From an uncultured Aquincola sp. (GTDB taxonomy: Bacteria; Pseudomonadota; Gammaproteobacteria; Burkholderiales; Burkholderiaceae): a stretch of 14,908 nt of DNA. Shown in pieces: positions 6,582-14,908 of this stretch (its first letter is position 1; each line of letters starts with the position of its first letter). Where the stretch lies: assembly GCA_937883885.1 (NCBI GenBank), contig CAKZXL010000492.1, positions 1-14,908 on the forward strand, given 5' to 3'. A program made the translations under genes and the position numbers. The notes beneath the pieces were generated by a model. The model did no database searches. It saw only the letters and a program-made list of their open reading frames with translations, and was not told where the DNA came from.

Positions 6582-7743
6582 GCGCCGCGCCTTGGCGGCT
6601 CAGCGCCGCGCCAGGCCGGCGTGGCGCCACGCGCTGGTGGCCGCGGGCCTGTGCGCCTGGGCCGCTACCGCCGCCGCCCACAAGTCCAGCGACGCCTACC
6701 TGGTGCTGCAGCCCACCGAAGGCGGCACCCAGCTGCGCTGGGACATCGCGCTGCGCGACCTGGACGCCGCGCTGCCCACGCTGGACGCCGACAACGATCG
6801 CCAGCTCACCTGGCGCGAAGTGCGCCAGGCCTGGCCGGCCATCGATGCCTATGCGCTGCCACGGCTGCAGGTGGCCGGCTGTCAGTGGCAGCTGCAGGGC
6901 CATGCGCTGGAGCGGCGCAGCGACGGCGCCTATGCGGTGCTGCAGGCCACGGCCCCTTGCCAGGTCACGGCCACCACGCCGATGGTCTACCGCCTGCTGG
7001 CTGAGGTGGACCCCACCCACCGCGGCATCGCCAAGCTGGTGGCGGCCGACGGCAGCGCCACGCCGCGCCTGCTGGACCCCACCGCCCCTGAAGCAGCGGC
7101 CGGGCAGGGCTCCGATGCCGCTGCCGACGCGCCGCCCACCGAGCATGGCGCCTTCATCGCCGAAGGCGTGCACCACATCGTCACCGGCTACGACCACCTG
7201 CTGTTCCTGCTGTGCCTCATCCTGCCGGCGGTGCTGCGGCGCACGCCGGGCCAGCCACCGGGCTGGGCGCCGGTGGCGAACTGGCGCCAGGCCGCGCTGC
7301 CGGTGGCGGGCGTGGTCACGCTGTTCACGCTGGCGCACTCCATCACCCTGGCGCTGGCGGCGCTCAAGCTGGTCAGCCTGCCATCCTGGTTCATCGAGCC
7401 GGCGATTGCGGTCACCATCGGCATCGCCGCCATCGACAACCTGCGGCCGATCTTCGGCCACCGGCGCGGCCTGATCACCTTCCTCTTCGGCCTGATCCAC
7501 GGCTTCGGCTTTGCCGGCGTGCTGGGCGAGCTGCAGCTGCCGCCGGCGCAGTTCGGCTGGGCGCTGCTGCAGTTCAATCTGGGGCTGGAGCTGGGCCAGC
7601 TGGCCATCATCGCAGCGGTGGTGCCGCTGCTGTATGCGCTGCGCCGGGCGGCGCTGTACGTGCCGGCGGTGCTGCGCGGTGGCTCGGCGGCGGCCTTCGG
7701 CATGGCCGCCTGGTGGCTGGTCCAGCGCACGGCGCTCTCGTAA
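6544..7743 (+). CDS. HupE/UreJ-like membrane protein with periplasmic N-terminal domain
   Basis: A 399-residue polytopic protein. After a signal peptide (about 1-45, ending TAAA) the mature chain would start at His46 with HKSSDAYL. A soluble domain follows, with a canonical EF-hand-type loop at 81-92 (D81, D83, D85, Q87, T89, E92). From about residue 209 come the membrane segments with HupE/UreJ-type motifs: HHIVTGYDHLLFLL (D217, H218), FTLAHSITL, a FGLIHGFGFAGV segment and FNLGLELGQ. HupE and UreJ are associated with nickel handling for hydrogenase and urease, but no such enzyme is encoded nearby and this longer subfamily is uncharacterised to my knowledge. The start overlaps the TPR gene by 38 bp. 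ATG 6544 was chosen because it directly precedes the signal peptide. Metal transport is inference. Confidence 0.85.
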   Translation: MTNGSTACSPSPERRALAAQRRARPAWRHALVAAGLCAWAATAAAHKSSDAYLVLQPTEGGTQLRWDIALRDLDAALPTLDADNDRQLTWREVRQAWPAIDAYALPRLQVAGCQWQLQGHALERRSDGAYAVLQATAPCQVTATTPMVYRLLAEVDPTHRGIAKLVAADGSATPRLLDPTAPEAAAGQGSDAAADAPPTEHGAFIAEGVHHIVTGYDHLLFLLCLILPAVLRRTPGQPPGWAPVANWRQAALPVAGVVTLFTLAHSITLALAALKLVSLPSWFIEPAIAVTIGIAAIDNLRPIFGHRRGLITFLFGLIHGFGFAGVLGELQLPPAQFGWALLQFNLGLELGQLAIIAAVVPLLYALRRAALYVPAVLRGGSAAAFGMAAWWLVQRTALS

Positions 7744-7745
7744 CC

Positions 7746-7751
7746 TACAAT
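7746..7751 (+). promoter_or_regulatory. Candidate -10 box for thrS leader transcript
   Basis: TACAAT matches the sigma-70 -10 consensus at 5 of 6 positions and begins 2 bp after the stop of the HupE-like gene. It would start an RNA near 7758, upstream of the leader ORF. No good -35 hexamer lies 15-19 bp upstream, so the call is weak. Confidence 0.3.
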
Positions 7752-7789
7752 CGCTGTATATCCTTGCACACCACAAGAGCGAGAAAGGC

Positions 7790-7837
7790 ATGACGGTTAT
7801 GACACCGCGAACTAGGAGCTGGGCCCCCCCAGGCTAG
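7790..7837 (+). CDS. Candidate thrS leader peptide, 15 codons
   Basis: A short frame reading MTVMTPRTRSWAPPG, with Thr at codons 2, 5 and 8 (ACG, ACA, ACT). An internal ATG at 7799 is also possible: the purine-rich GAGAAAGG at 7781-7788 is 10 nt from it but only 1 nt from 7790. ACA, ACT, CGA and AGG are codons the neighbouring genes largely avoid. The stop TAG (7835-7837) lies 2 nt before an element that can pair with the terminator arm upstream of thrS, as expected of an attenuation leader peptide. The frame is so short that chance cannot be excluded. A run of seven C at 7824-7830 makes the end of the frame sensitive to base-calling errors. Confidence 0.4.
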   Translation: MTVMTPRTRSWAPPG

Positions 7838-7839
7838 CC

Positions 7840-7906
7840 GCCGCGCTGTCACGTCCATCCTTGTCTGCACCGCCGGTGCACGCACACTGAACGAATCGAG
7901 CGCGGC
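7840..7906 (+). promoter_or_regulatory. Candidate antiterminator of a thrS attenuator
   Basis: GCCGCGCT (7840-7847) is perfectly complementary to AGCGCGGC (7899-7906), which includes the whole left arm of the terminator at 7899-7923. Pairing here (8 bp) would block the terminator (7 bp). A further hairpin, TGCACC/GGTGCA at 7866-7880 with a GCC loop, lies within the enclosed stretch. A ribosome finishing the leader ORF would cover 7840-7847 and favour termination; one stalled at the Thr codons would leave it free. Pairings were found by eye. Confidence 0.45.
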
Positions 7907-7923
7907 TTGTCCCGCGCTTTTTT
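7899..7923 (+). terminator. Intrinsic terminator or attenuator upstream of thrS
   Basis: AGCGCGG (7899-7905) pairs with CCGCGCT (7912-7918) across a 6-nt loop, and six T follow at 7918-7923. It lies 20 bp before the thrS start and downstream of the HupE-like gene, so it may end the cassette transcript, attenuate thrS, or both. The sequence after the stem (7919-7931) is identical over 13 nt to that after the pheS-proximal terminator. Confidence 0.7.
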
Positions 7924-7942
7924 CATTTCCGGAGCATTTTTC

Positions 7943-9850
<1,908 letters not shown>

Positions 9851-9881
9851 GCTGCCACCGGCTGCGCACCGTCATCACTGT

Positions 9882-9906
9882 CGAGCCGTTGCTTGCCTTG
9901 GGCTCG
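9882..9906 (+). promoter_or_regulatory. Hairpin in the thrS-infC gap
   Basis: CGAGCC (9882-9887) pairs with GGCTCG (9901-9906) across a 13-nt loop, 16 nt before the infC ATC start and just before its purine-rich AAGG. Only TTT follows, so a terminator is unlikely; a role in infC translation or RNA processing is possible. Low confidence because short GC stems are common in this DNA. Confidence 0.25.
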
Positions 9907-9922
9907 TTTGAAGGTCTGAACC

Positions 9923-10471
9923 ATCGCTACTTTCCTTGACCGTCGCACTCCGAATGCGGAGCGCAAGCACCGGCTGAACCGCGAGATCATGGCGCCCGAA
10001 GTGCGCCTGAACGGGGTGAACAACGAGCCGCTGGGCATCGTGAGCATCCAGGAAGCCTTGCGGATGTCGGGCGAGCTGGACGTCGATCTGGTCGAGATCG
10101 CCGCCACCGCCGATCCCCCGGTGTGCCGCTTGATGGACTACGGCAAGTTCAAGTACCAAGAGCAGAAAAAAGCCGCCGAAGCCAAGAGCAAGCAGAAGGT
10201 CATCGAGATCAAGGAAGTCAAGTTCCGTCCGGGCACGGACGAAGGCGACTACGCGATCAAGATGCGCAACCTGCGCCGCTTCATCGCGGAAGACGGCGAC
10301 AAGGGCAAGGTCACGCTGCGCTACCGCGGCCGCGAGATCACCCACCAGGAAATCGGCATGCGGCTGCTGGAGCGCATCCGTGACGAGCTGGCCGATGTGG
10401 CCGTCGTCGAGAACATGCCCAAGCTGGAAGGCCGGCAGATGATCATGGTGCTGGCGCCCAAGCGCAAGTAA
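9923..10471 (+). CDS. infC: Translation initiation factor IF-3, ATC start
   Basis: IF-3 binds the 30S subunit, polices start-codon and initiator tRNA choice and prevents premature 50S joining. From ATC at 9923 the product is 182 residues, a normal length. The N-domain contains [15 protein letters not shown] and [15 protein letters not shown], the linker is Lys-rich ([16 protein letters not shown]), and the C-domain has [20 protein letters not shown]. The first in-frame ATG (9989) would drop 22 residues, including the conserved HRLNREI. An in-frame TGA at 9917-9919 leaves ATC as the only sensible start in the remaining frame, and AAGG (9911-9914) lies 8 nt upstream. Rare AUU/AUC-type starts on infC are the established basis of IF-3 autorepression. 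The gene sits 72 bp after thrS. Confidence 0.96.
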   Translation: MATFLDRRTPNAERKHRLNREIMAPEVRLNGVNNEPLGIVSIQEALRMSGELDVDLVEIAATADPPVCRLMDYGKFKYQEQKKAAEAKSKQKVIEIKEVKFRPGTDEGDYAIKMRNLRRFIAEDGDKGKVTLRYRGREITHQEIGMRLLERIRDELADVAVVENMPKLEGRQMIMVLAPKRK

Positions 10472-10485
10472 CCAACAAGGTTCGG

Positions 10486-10509
10486 TCCCGCGGTCTGGTC
10501 ACCGCGGGA
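10486..10509 (+). promoter_or_regulatory. Strong hairpin in the infC-rpmI leader
   Basis: TCCCGCGGT (10486-10494) pairs perfectly with ACCGCGGGA (10501-10509) across a 6-nt loop: a 9-bp GC-rich stem 15 nt after the infC stop. Only TTT follows one base later, so it is a weak terminator at best. It may be an mRNA processing or stability site or part of a ribosomal-protein operator. Confidence 0.5.
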
Positions 10510-10528
10510 TTTGAAGAGAAGCCGCTGA

Positions 10529-10566
10529 CAGGCCAACAAGCACCGCAAGCCCATTGCGGTCGCCTG
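10529..10566 (+). promoter_or_regulatory. Two-tier stem before rpmI, possible L20 operator
   Basis: An inner stem ACCGCAA/TTGCGGT (10542-10548 with 10554-10560, loop GCCCA) is enclosed by an outer stem CAGGC/GCCTG (10529-10533 with 10562-10566), with an asymmetric internal loop rich in A and C. It ends 14 nt before the rpmI Shine-Dalgarno AAGGAG (10581-10586). In E. coli and Bacillus, L20 represses its own operon by binding leader RNA that mimics its 23S site. Position and shape suit that role, but I cannot show the binding motif. Confidence 0.4.
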
Positions 10567-10591
10567 CAGGGGTCACTAAGAAGGAGCAGTC

Positions 10592-10795
10592 ATGCCCAAG
10601 ATGAAGACCAAGAAGAGCGCGGCCAAGCGGTTCCGCGTTCGCCCGGGTGGCACCGTCAAGCGTGGTCAGGCGTTCAAGCGCCACATCCTGACGAAGAAGT
10701 CGACCAAGAACAAGCGTCACCTGCGTGGCGCCGTCAACGTGCACGAGACCAATATGGGCCACATGGCTCAGATGTTGCCGTTCGCGGGTCTCTGA
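10592..10795 (+). CDS. rpmI: 50S ribosomal protein L35
   Basis: A 67-residue basic protein of the large subunit. The start [14 protein letters not shown], the central [19 protein letters not shown] and KNKRHLRG are the standard L35 sequence, and the length is right. A textbook AAGGAG (10581-10586) lies 5 nt before the ATG. The 120-bp gap after infC carries two hairpins; rplT follows 22 bp downstream, the usual infC-rpmI-rplT order. Confidence 0.98.
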   Translation: MPKMKTKKSAAKRFRVRPGGTVKRGQAFKRHILTKKSTKNKRHLRGAVNVHETNMGHMAQMLPFAGL

Positions 10796-10817
10796 TTTCT
10801 AAGGAAGGACAACAACC

Positions 10818-11174
10818 ATGCCTCGCGTCAAACGTGGTGTAACCGCACGCGCCCGTCACAAGAAGATCCTGGCCCTGGCCAAGGGTTTCCGCGGCCGTCG
10901 CAAGAACGTCTTCCGCATCGCCAAGCAGGCGGTGATGAAGGCCGGGCAATATGCCTACCGCGACCGTCGTACCCGCAAGCGCGTGTTCCGTCAGCTCTGG
11001 ATCGCCCGTATCAACGCGGCCAGCCGTGAGCTCGGCGTGACCTACAGCAAGTTCATGGCCGGCCTGAAGAAGGCCAACATCGGCATCGACCGCAAGGTCC
11101 TGGCCGATCTCGCCGTCAACGACCCCGCTGCTTTTGGCAGCATCGTCGACAAGGTGAAGGCCCAGCTCGCTTGA
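10818..11174 (+). CDS. rplT: 50S ribosomal protein L20
   Basis: A 118-residue basic protein needed for early 50S assembly and, in studied bacteria, the repressor of its own operon. It opens with [18 protein letters not shown], has [28 protein letters not shown] split over the long basic helix, and ends in the globular domain ([25 protein letters not shown]). Length is normal. AAGGAAGGA at 10801-10809 is the ribosome binding site. The last codons (11153-11162) are complementary to the arm of the terminator downstream, so translation of rplT could influence read-through into pheS. Confidence 0.98.
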   Translation: MPRVKRGVTARARHKKILALAKGFRGRRKNVFRIAKQAVMKAGQYAYRDRRTRKRVFRQLWIARINAASRELGVTYSKFMAGLKKANIGIDRKVLADLAVNDPAAFGSIVDKVKAQLA

Positions 11175-11225
11175 TCCGGCGCGCGCCGTTCGCGCGGCGC
11201 GCTCCCAAGCTTCAAGGCCGTCACC
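11153..11225 (+). promoter_or_regulatory. Alternative pairing across the rplT end
   Basis: GGTGAAGGCC (11153-11162, inside the end of rplT) pairs at 9 of 10 positions with GGCCGTCACC (11216-11225), the left arm of the terminator before pheS. Between them GCGCGCCG/CGGCGCGC (11181-11188 with 11195-11202) forms an 8-bp hairpin. A ribosome at the rplT stop (11172-11174) would cover the upstream strand. The 12-bp terminator stem is the stronger of the two, so this would be a transient competitor. Confidence 0.35.
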
Positions 11226-11242
11226 TTGGTGGCGGCCTTTTT
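11214..11242 (+). terminator. Intrinsic terminator or attenuator between rplT and pheS
   Basis: AAGGCCGTCACC (11214-11225) pairs with GGTGGCGGCCTT (11228-11239), with one G-U pair and a few closing bases opening as loop; the T-run is 11238-11242. It sits 15 nt before the pheS ATG. Since pheS must be expressed, it is probably partial or regulated. No Phe-rich leader ORF is visible, unlike E. coli pheST. Confidence 0.7.
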
Positions 11243-11257
11243 CATTTCCGAATCACG

Positions 11258-12298
11258 ATGAACGATCTCGACTCCCTGGTGCAGGCGGCGCAAGAGCAGT
11301 TCGCGCAGGCCGCGACGCCCGCCGACCTGGAGAACGCCAAGGCCCGCTTTCTCGGCAAGGCCGGCCGTGTGACCGAGCTGCTGAAGTCGCTGGCGCAGCT
11401 GCCGCCCGACGAGAAGAAGGCCCGCGGGGCCGAGATCAATGCCACCAAGCAGCGCATCGAAGCCGCGCTGACCGACCGCCGCCAGGCCCTGGCCGATGCC
11501 GAACTGCAGGCGCAGCTCAAGGCCGAGTCGCTGGACGTGACGCTGCCCGGCCGCGGCCGCGGCACCGGCGGGCTGCATCCGGTCTCGCGCACGCTGGAGC
11601 GCATCGAGGCCATCTTCGGCTCGATGGGCTTCGACGTGGCCGACGGCCCCGAGATCGAGAACGACTGGTTCAACTTCACCGCGCTGAACACGCCGGCCGA
11701 CCACCCGGCGCGCTCGATGCACGACACCTTCTACGTGGATGCCCAGGGCGCCAGCGGCGGCTACCTGCTGCGCACGCACACCAGCCCGATGCAGGTGCGC
11801 TATGCGATGCAGCATGTGAAGGCGCACGAGGGCAAGGCCAGCATGCCCGAGATCCGCGTGATCGCGCCCGGCCGCACCTACCGCGTGGACAGCGATGCCA
11901 CCCACTCGCCCATGTTCCACCAGTGCGAAGGCCTGTGGATCGGCGAGAACGTCAGCTTCAAGGACCTGAAGTCGGTGTTCACCGATTTCTTCCGCACCTT
12001 CTTCGAGACCGACGACCTGACGCTGCGCTTCCGGCCCAGCTTCTTCCCGTTCACCGAGCCCTCGGCCGAGGTGGATATCGCCTTCGCCTCCGGCCCGCTG
12101 AAGGGCCGCTGGCTGGAAGTGGCCGGCTCGGGCCAGGTGCACCCGAACGTGGTGCGCAACTTCGGGCTCGACCCCGAGCGCTACATCGGCTTTGCCTTCG
12201 GCATGGGCCCCGACCGCCTGACCATGCTGCGCTACGGCGTCAACGACCTGCGGCTGTTCTTCGACGGCGACCTGCGCTTCCTGAGCCAGTTCCAGTAA
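11258..12298 (+). CDS. pheS: Phenylalanyl-tRNA synthetase alpha subunit
   Basis: Catalytic subunit of the cytoplasmic alpha2-beta2 class IIc synthetase for tRNA-Phe. It has 346 residues, a usual length. An N-terminal helical/coiled-coil arm (about 1-95, starting [11 protein letters not shown]) binds tRNA. The class II core follows: [30 protein letters not shown], the motif 2 region ending [18 protein letters not shown], and motif 3 [13 protein letters not shown]. Ala313 in GFAFGMG corresponds to the E. coli Ala294 known to shape the Phe pocket. ATG 11258 was chosen over a frame that stays open back to 11171, because that extension crosses the terminator and is not PheS-like. No strong Shine-Dalgarno is seen. 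pheT follows after 36 bp. Confidence 0.97.
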   Translation: MNDLDSLVQAAQEQFAQAATPADLENAKARFLGKAGRVTELLKSLAQLPPDEKKARGAEINATKQRIEAALTDRRQALADAELQAQLKAESLDVTLPGRGRGTGGLHPVSRTLERIEAIFGSMGFDVADGPEIENDWFNFTALNTPADHPARSMHDTFYVDAQGASGGYLLRTHTSPMQVRYAMQHVKAHEGKASMPEIRVIAPGRTYRVDSDATHSPMFHQCEGLWIGENVSFKDLKSVFTDFFRTFFETDDLTLRFRPSFFPFTEPSAEVDIAFASGPLKGRWLEVAGSGQVHPNVVRNFGLDPERYIGFAFGMGPDRLTMLRYGVNDLRLFFDGDLRFLSQFQ

Positions 12299-12334
12299 GC
12301 CCGCCCGCCCCAGAACGCCGAGAAGAGAAGAGTC

Positions 12335-14758
12335 ATGCAATTCCCTGAATCCTGGTTGCGCGAGTTCTGCAACCCGCCGCTGTCCACCGAGCAACTGGCC
12401 GACACGCTGACCATGGCCGGCCTGGAAGTGGAAGAAATGCGCCCGGTGGCGCCGCCGTTCTCGCGCATCGTGGTCGGCCGCATCCTGGAAGCGGTGCAGC
12501 ACCCGAACGCCGACCGCCTGCGCGTGTGCAGCGTCGATGCCGGCGAGCATTCCAAGGACGGCCCGCTGCAGATCGTCTGCGGCGCGCCCAATGCACGCGC
12601 CGGCATCAAGGTGCCGCTGGCGCTGGTGGGTGCCGCGCTGCCGCCGGGCGACGACGGCAAGCCCTTCGAGATCAAGGTGGGCAAGCTGCGCGGCGTCGAG
12701 AGCTTCGGCATGCTGTGCTCGGCCCGCGAGCTGAAGCTGTCCGAAGACCACGGCGGCCTGCTGGAGCTGGACGACGACGCGCCGGTGGGCGTGGACGTGC
12801 GCGAGGTGCTCAAGCTCGACGACACGTTGTTCACCCTCAAGCTCACGCCCAATCTGGCGCATTGCCTGAGCGTCTACGGCATCGCCCGCGAACTGTCGGC
12901 GCTGACGGGCGCGCCGCTGCTGCAGCCTGCGTTCACCCCGGTGGCGCCGGTGCATGCCGACACGCTGCCGGTGACGGTGGAGGCGCCCGACCTGTGCGGC
13001 CGCTTCTCCGGTCGCATCGTGCGCAAGGTCAACACCAAGGCCAGGACGCCGGCCTGGATGGTCGAGCGCCTGGCGCGCTGCGGCCAGCGCTCGGTCAGCC
13101 CGCTGGTGGACATCTCGAACTACGTGATGTTCGAGTACGGCCGGCCGTCGCACATCTTCGACCTCGACAAGATCCACGGTGGCCTGGTGGTGCGCTGGGG
13201 CCGCGAGGGTGAAACGCTCAAGCTGCTCAACGGCAACACCATCACGCTGGATGCGCAGGTGGGCGTGATCGCCGATGCGCAGGCGGTGGAATCGCTGGCC
13301 GGCATCATGGGCGGCGACGCCACGGCCGTCAGCGACGACACGCAGAACGTCTACGTCGAAGCCGCCTTCTGGTGGCCGCAGGCGGTGGCGGGGCGGTCTC
13401 GCCGCTTCAACTTCTCCACCGATGCCGGTCATCGCTTCGAGCGGGGCGTGGACCCGGCGCAGACGGTGGCGCACATCGAGCACATCACCCGTTTGATCCT
13501 CGACATTTGCGGCGGCGAGCCCGGCCCGATCGACGACCAGCAGCCGCGCCTGCCCGAGCGCCCGCCGGTGGCGCTGCGCGTGGCCCGCGCGGCCAAGGTC
13601 ATCGGCATGCCGGTGACGCAGGTGCAATGCGCCGACGTGCTGCGCCGGTTGGGGCTGCCTTTCACCGAGGCCGATGGCGTGCTGACGGTGACGCCGCCCA
13701 GCCACCGCTTCGACCTGCAGATCGAAGAAGACCTGATCGAGGAAGTGATCAAGGTGCTGGGTTACACCCAGCTGCCCGACACGCCGCCGCTGGCACCCGT
13801 GACCGCCCGCGTGCGGCCCGAGGCACAGCGCGGCGGCCATGCGCTGCGGCGCGCGGTGGCGGGCCTGGGCTACCAGGAAACCATCAACTTCAGCTTCGTC
13901 GAAGCGCGCTGGGAGCGCGAGCTGGCCGGCAACGCCGACCCGATCCAGGTGCTGAACCCGATCGCCTCGCCGCTGTCGGTGATGCGCTCCAGCCTGATCG
14001 GCAGCCTGGTGGCGGTGCTGCAGTACAACCTGGCCCGCCGCGCGCAGCGGGTGCGCATCTTCGAGCTGGGCCGGGTGTTCCGGCGCGATGCCGCGGTGAC
14101 CGACAGCCTGACCACGGTGGCCGGCGTGTCGCAGCCGCTGCGGCTGTCGGGCCTGGCCTACGGCCCGGCGCAGCCGCTGCAATGGGGCGCGGCCGAGCGT
14201 GCGGTCGACTTCTTCGACGTCAAGGCCGATGTGGAGGCGCTGCTGGCGCCGCGCCGCGCCACCTTCGTGGCGGCCGAGCATCCGGCGCTGCACCCGGGCC
14301 GCAGCGCCCGCATCGAGCTCGATGGCCAGCCCATCGGCTGGATCGGCGAGCTGCACCCGAAGTGGCGCCAGGGCTATGACCTGCCGCAGGCGCCGGTGCT
14401 GTTTGAACTGGACGCCGACGTGCTGAAGGCGCAGGTGGTGCCGGCCTACCAGCCGATCGCCCGCCAGCAATCGGTGTGGCGCGATCTGGCGCTGGTGGTC
14501 AAGGACGGTGTGCCGCACGATGCGCTGATCGCCGCCATCACCGACGACCAGTCGGGCCTGGTGCGCCATGCGCAGCTGTTCGACATCTACAAGCCGAAGG
14601 CGCCCACCGCCGACATCGCCGCCGACGAGCGCAGCATGGCCGTGCGTGTGGAGCTGCTGGACGACCAGGCCACCTTGACCGACGAACGTGTCGATGGCGT
14701 GGTGAGCGGCATCGTCGAGCGCCTGGGGCAGCGGCTGCAGGCCCGGCTGCGTGGCTGA
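12335..14758 (+). CDS. pheT: Phenylalanyl-tRNA synthetase beta subunit
   Basis: Non-catalytic partner of PheS that provides editing and tRNA binding. The 807-residue length fits bacterial PheT. Order of domains: N-terminal [11 protein letters not shown], tRNA-binding OB domain (about 40-150, with HPNADRL at 56-62), B3/4 editing domain (about 218-390, with [16 protein letters not shown]), B5 domain (about 410-480), the catalytic-like core with [14 protein letters not shown], and the C-terminal ferredoxin-like anticodon-binding domain (about 712-806, starting after [15 protein letters not shown]). Purine-rich GAAGAG precedes the ATG. Its TGA overlaps a possible ATG of ihfA. Confidence 0.98.
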   Translation: MQFPESWLREFCNPPLSTEQLADTLTMAGLEVEEMRPVAPPFSRIVVGRILEAVQHPNADRLRVCSVDAGEHSKDGPLQIVCGAPNARAGIKVPLALVGAALPPGDDGKPFEIKVGKLRGVESFGMLCSARELKLSEDHGGLLELDDDAPVGVDVREVLKLDDTLFTLKLTPNLAHCLSVYGIARELSALTGAPLLQPAFTPVAPVHADTLPVTVEAPDLCGRFSGRIVRKVNTKARTPAWMVERLARCGQRSVSPLVDISNYVMFEYGRPSHIFDLDKIHGGLVVRWGREGETLKLLNGNTITLDAQVGVIADAQAVESLAGIMGGDATAVSDDTQNVYVEAAFWWPQAVAGRSRRFNFSTDAGHRFERGVDPAQTVAHIEHITRLILDICGGEPGPIDDQQPRLPERPPVALRVARAAKVIGMPVTQVQCADVLRRLGLPFTEADGVLTVTPPSHRFDLQIEEDLIEEVIKVLGYTQLPDTPPLAPVTARVRPEAQRGGHALRRAVAGLGYQETINFSFVEARWERELAGNADPIQVLNPIASPLSVMRSSLIGSLVAVLQYNLARRAQRVRIFELGRVFRRDAAVTDSLTTVAGVSQPLRLSGLAYGPAQPLQWGAAERAVDFFDVKADVEALLAPRRATFVAAEHPALHPGRSARIELDGQPIGWIGELHPKWRQGYDLPQAPVLFELDADVLKAQVVPAYQPIARQQSVWRDLALVVKDGVPHDALIAAITDDQSGLVRHAQLFDIYKPKAPTADIAADERSMAVRVELLDDQATLTDERVDGVVSGIVERLGQRLQARLRG

Positions 14759-14775
14759 TGGAGGAGAAACCTGCG

Positions 14776-14908
14776 ATGGACCGAGTGATCCTGCCGACAC
14801 TGGAAACGCCGACGCTGACCAAGGCGGAGCTGGCCGATCTGCTGTTCGAGCGGCTGGGCCTGAACAAGCGCGAGTCCAAGGACATGGTCGAAGCCTTCTT
14901 CGACATCA
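14776..14908 (+). CDS. ihfA: Integration host factor alpha subunit, 3' end cut by window edge
   Basis: The first 44 codons of a DNABII nucleoid protein that heterodimerises with IhfB and bends DNA sharply at specific sites. TLTKAELADLLFERLGL and KRESKDMVEAFFD match the IHF-alpha helical N-terminus, and the position right after pheT is the conserved one. ATG 14776 was chosen because GGAGGA (14760-14765) lies 10 nt upstream. An in-frame ATG at 14758, overlapping the pheT stop as TGATG, would add MEEKPA. Even from 14776 the protein has about 14 extra residues before TLTKAEL compared with E. coli IHF-alpha. The DNA-binding arms lie outside the window, so the alpha assignment rests largely on context. 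Confidence 0.92.
   Translation, partial: MDRVILPTLETPTLTKAELADLLFERLGLNKRESKDMVEAFFDI

Noticed and set aside
7906..7911. Terminator loop CTTGTC before thrS read as a tRNA-Thr anticodon mimic (UGU)
   Set aside because: E. coli ThrRS binds anticodon-like leader hairpins, but a three-base match in a six-base loop is weak and the stem has a U-tail that already explains it as a terminator.
11171..11257. In-frame upstream extension of pheS, or a Phe leader peptide
   Set aside because: The frame is open but starts at TTG inside the end of rplT, crosses both hairpins and has no Phe run or ribosome binding site.
11042..14800. A 1252-codon open frame on the minus strand opposite pheS and pheT
   Set aside because: Its His/Gln/Arg/Ala/Val-rich composition is the shadow of GC-biased codons on the other strand, it lies wholly opposite firmly identified genes, and no family motif is visible.

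Overview
The window reads as chromosomal DNA of a GC-rich betaproteobacterium, most likely Burkholderiales. The reasons are high G+C with strong third-position GC bias, the gene order thrS-infC-rpmI-rplT-pheS-pheT-ihfA, and the form of IF3 seen here. No insertion sequence, integrase, CRISPR array, rRNA or tRNA gene was seen. This is inference from sequence reading; no database search was possible.

Layout. (1) 1-1739, minus strand: the N-terminal 579 codons of opgH (mdoH), the membrane glucosyltransferase for osmoregulated periplasmic glucans, running off the left edge. (2) 1740-2232: a divergent intergenic region with no convincing gene but several TTGCA/TGCAA elements, an inverted repeat and a perfect 12-bp palindrome. 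(3) 2233-3309, plus strand: a patatin-like serine hydrolase. (4) 3488-7743, plus strand: a tight four-gene cassette of unknown function, made of a secreted DUF4331 protein, an 89-residue lipoprotein with an Asp/His-rich patch, an exported TPR protein and a HupE/UreJ-like polytopic membrane protein. The genes are 11 bp apart or overlapping. The DUF4331 and HupE-like proteins each carry an Asp-rich calcium-type loop, so an envelope complex that handles a metal is a reasonable guess. (5) 7943-14908, plus strand: the translation superoperon thrS, infC (ATC start), rpmI, rplT, pheS, pheT and the start of ihfA.

Main unexpected signals. The thrS leader (about 7746-7942) looks like a classical attenuator. 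It has a 15-codon ORF with Thr codons (ACG, ACA, ACT) and rare Arg codons. An 8-nt element just after its stop is complementary to the left arm of a U-tailed terminator, so two structures exclude each other. The rplT-pheS junction is built in a similar way: a U-tailed terminator, an upstream competitor inside the end of rplT, and a hairpin between them. The two terminators are followed by an identical 13-nt sequence. The infC-rpmI gap carries two strong hairpins that could be an L20 operator. All RNA structures were paired by eye and need folding and comparative tests.
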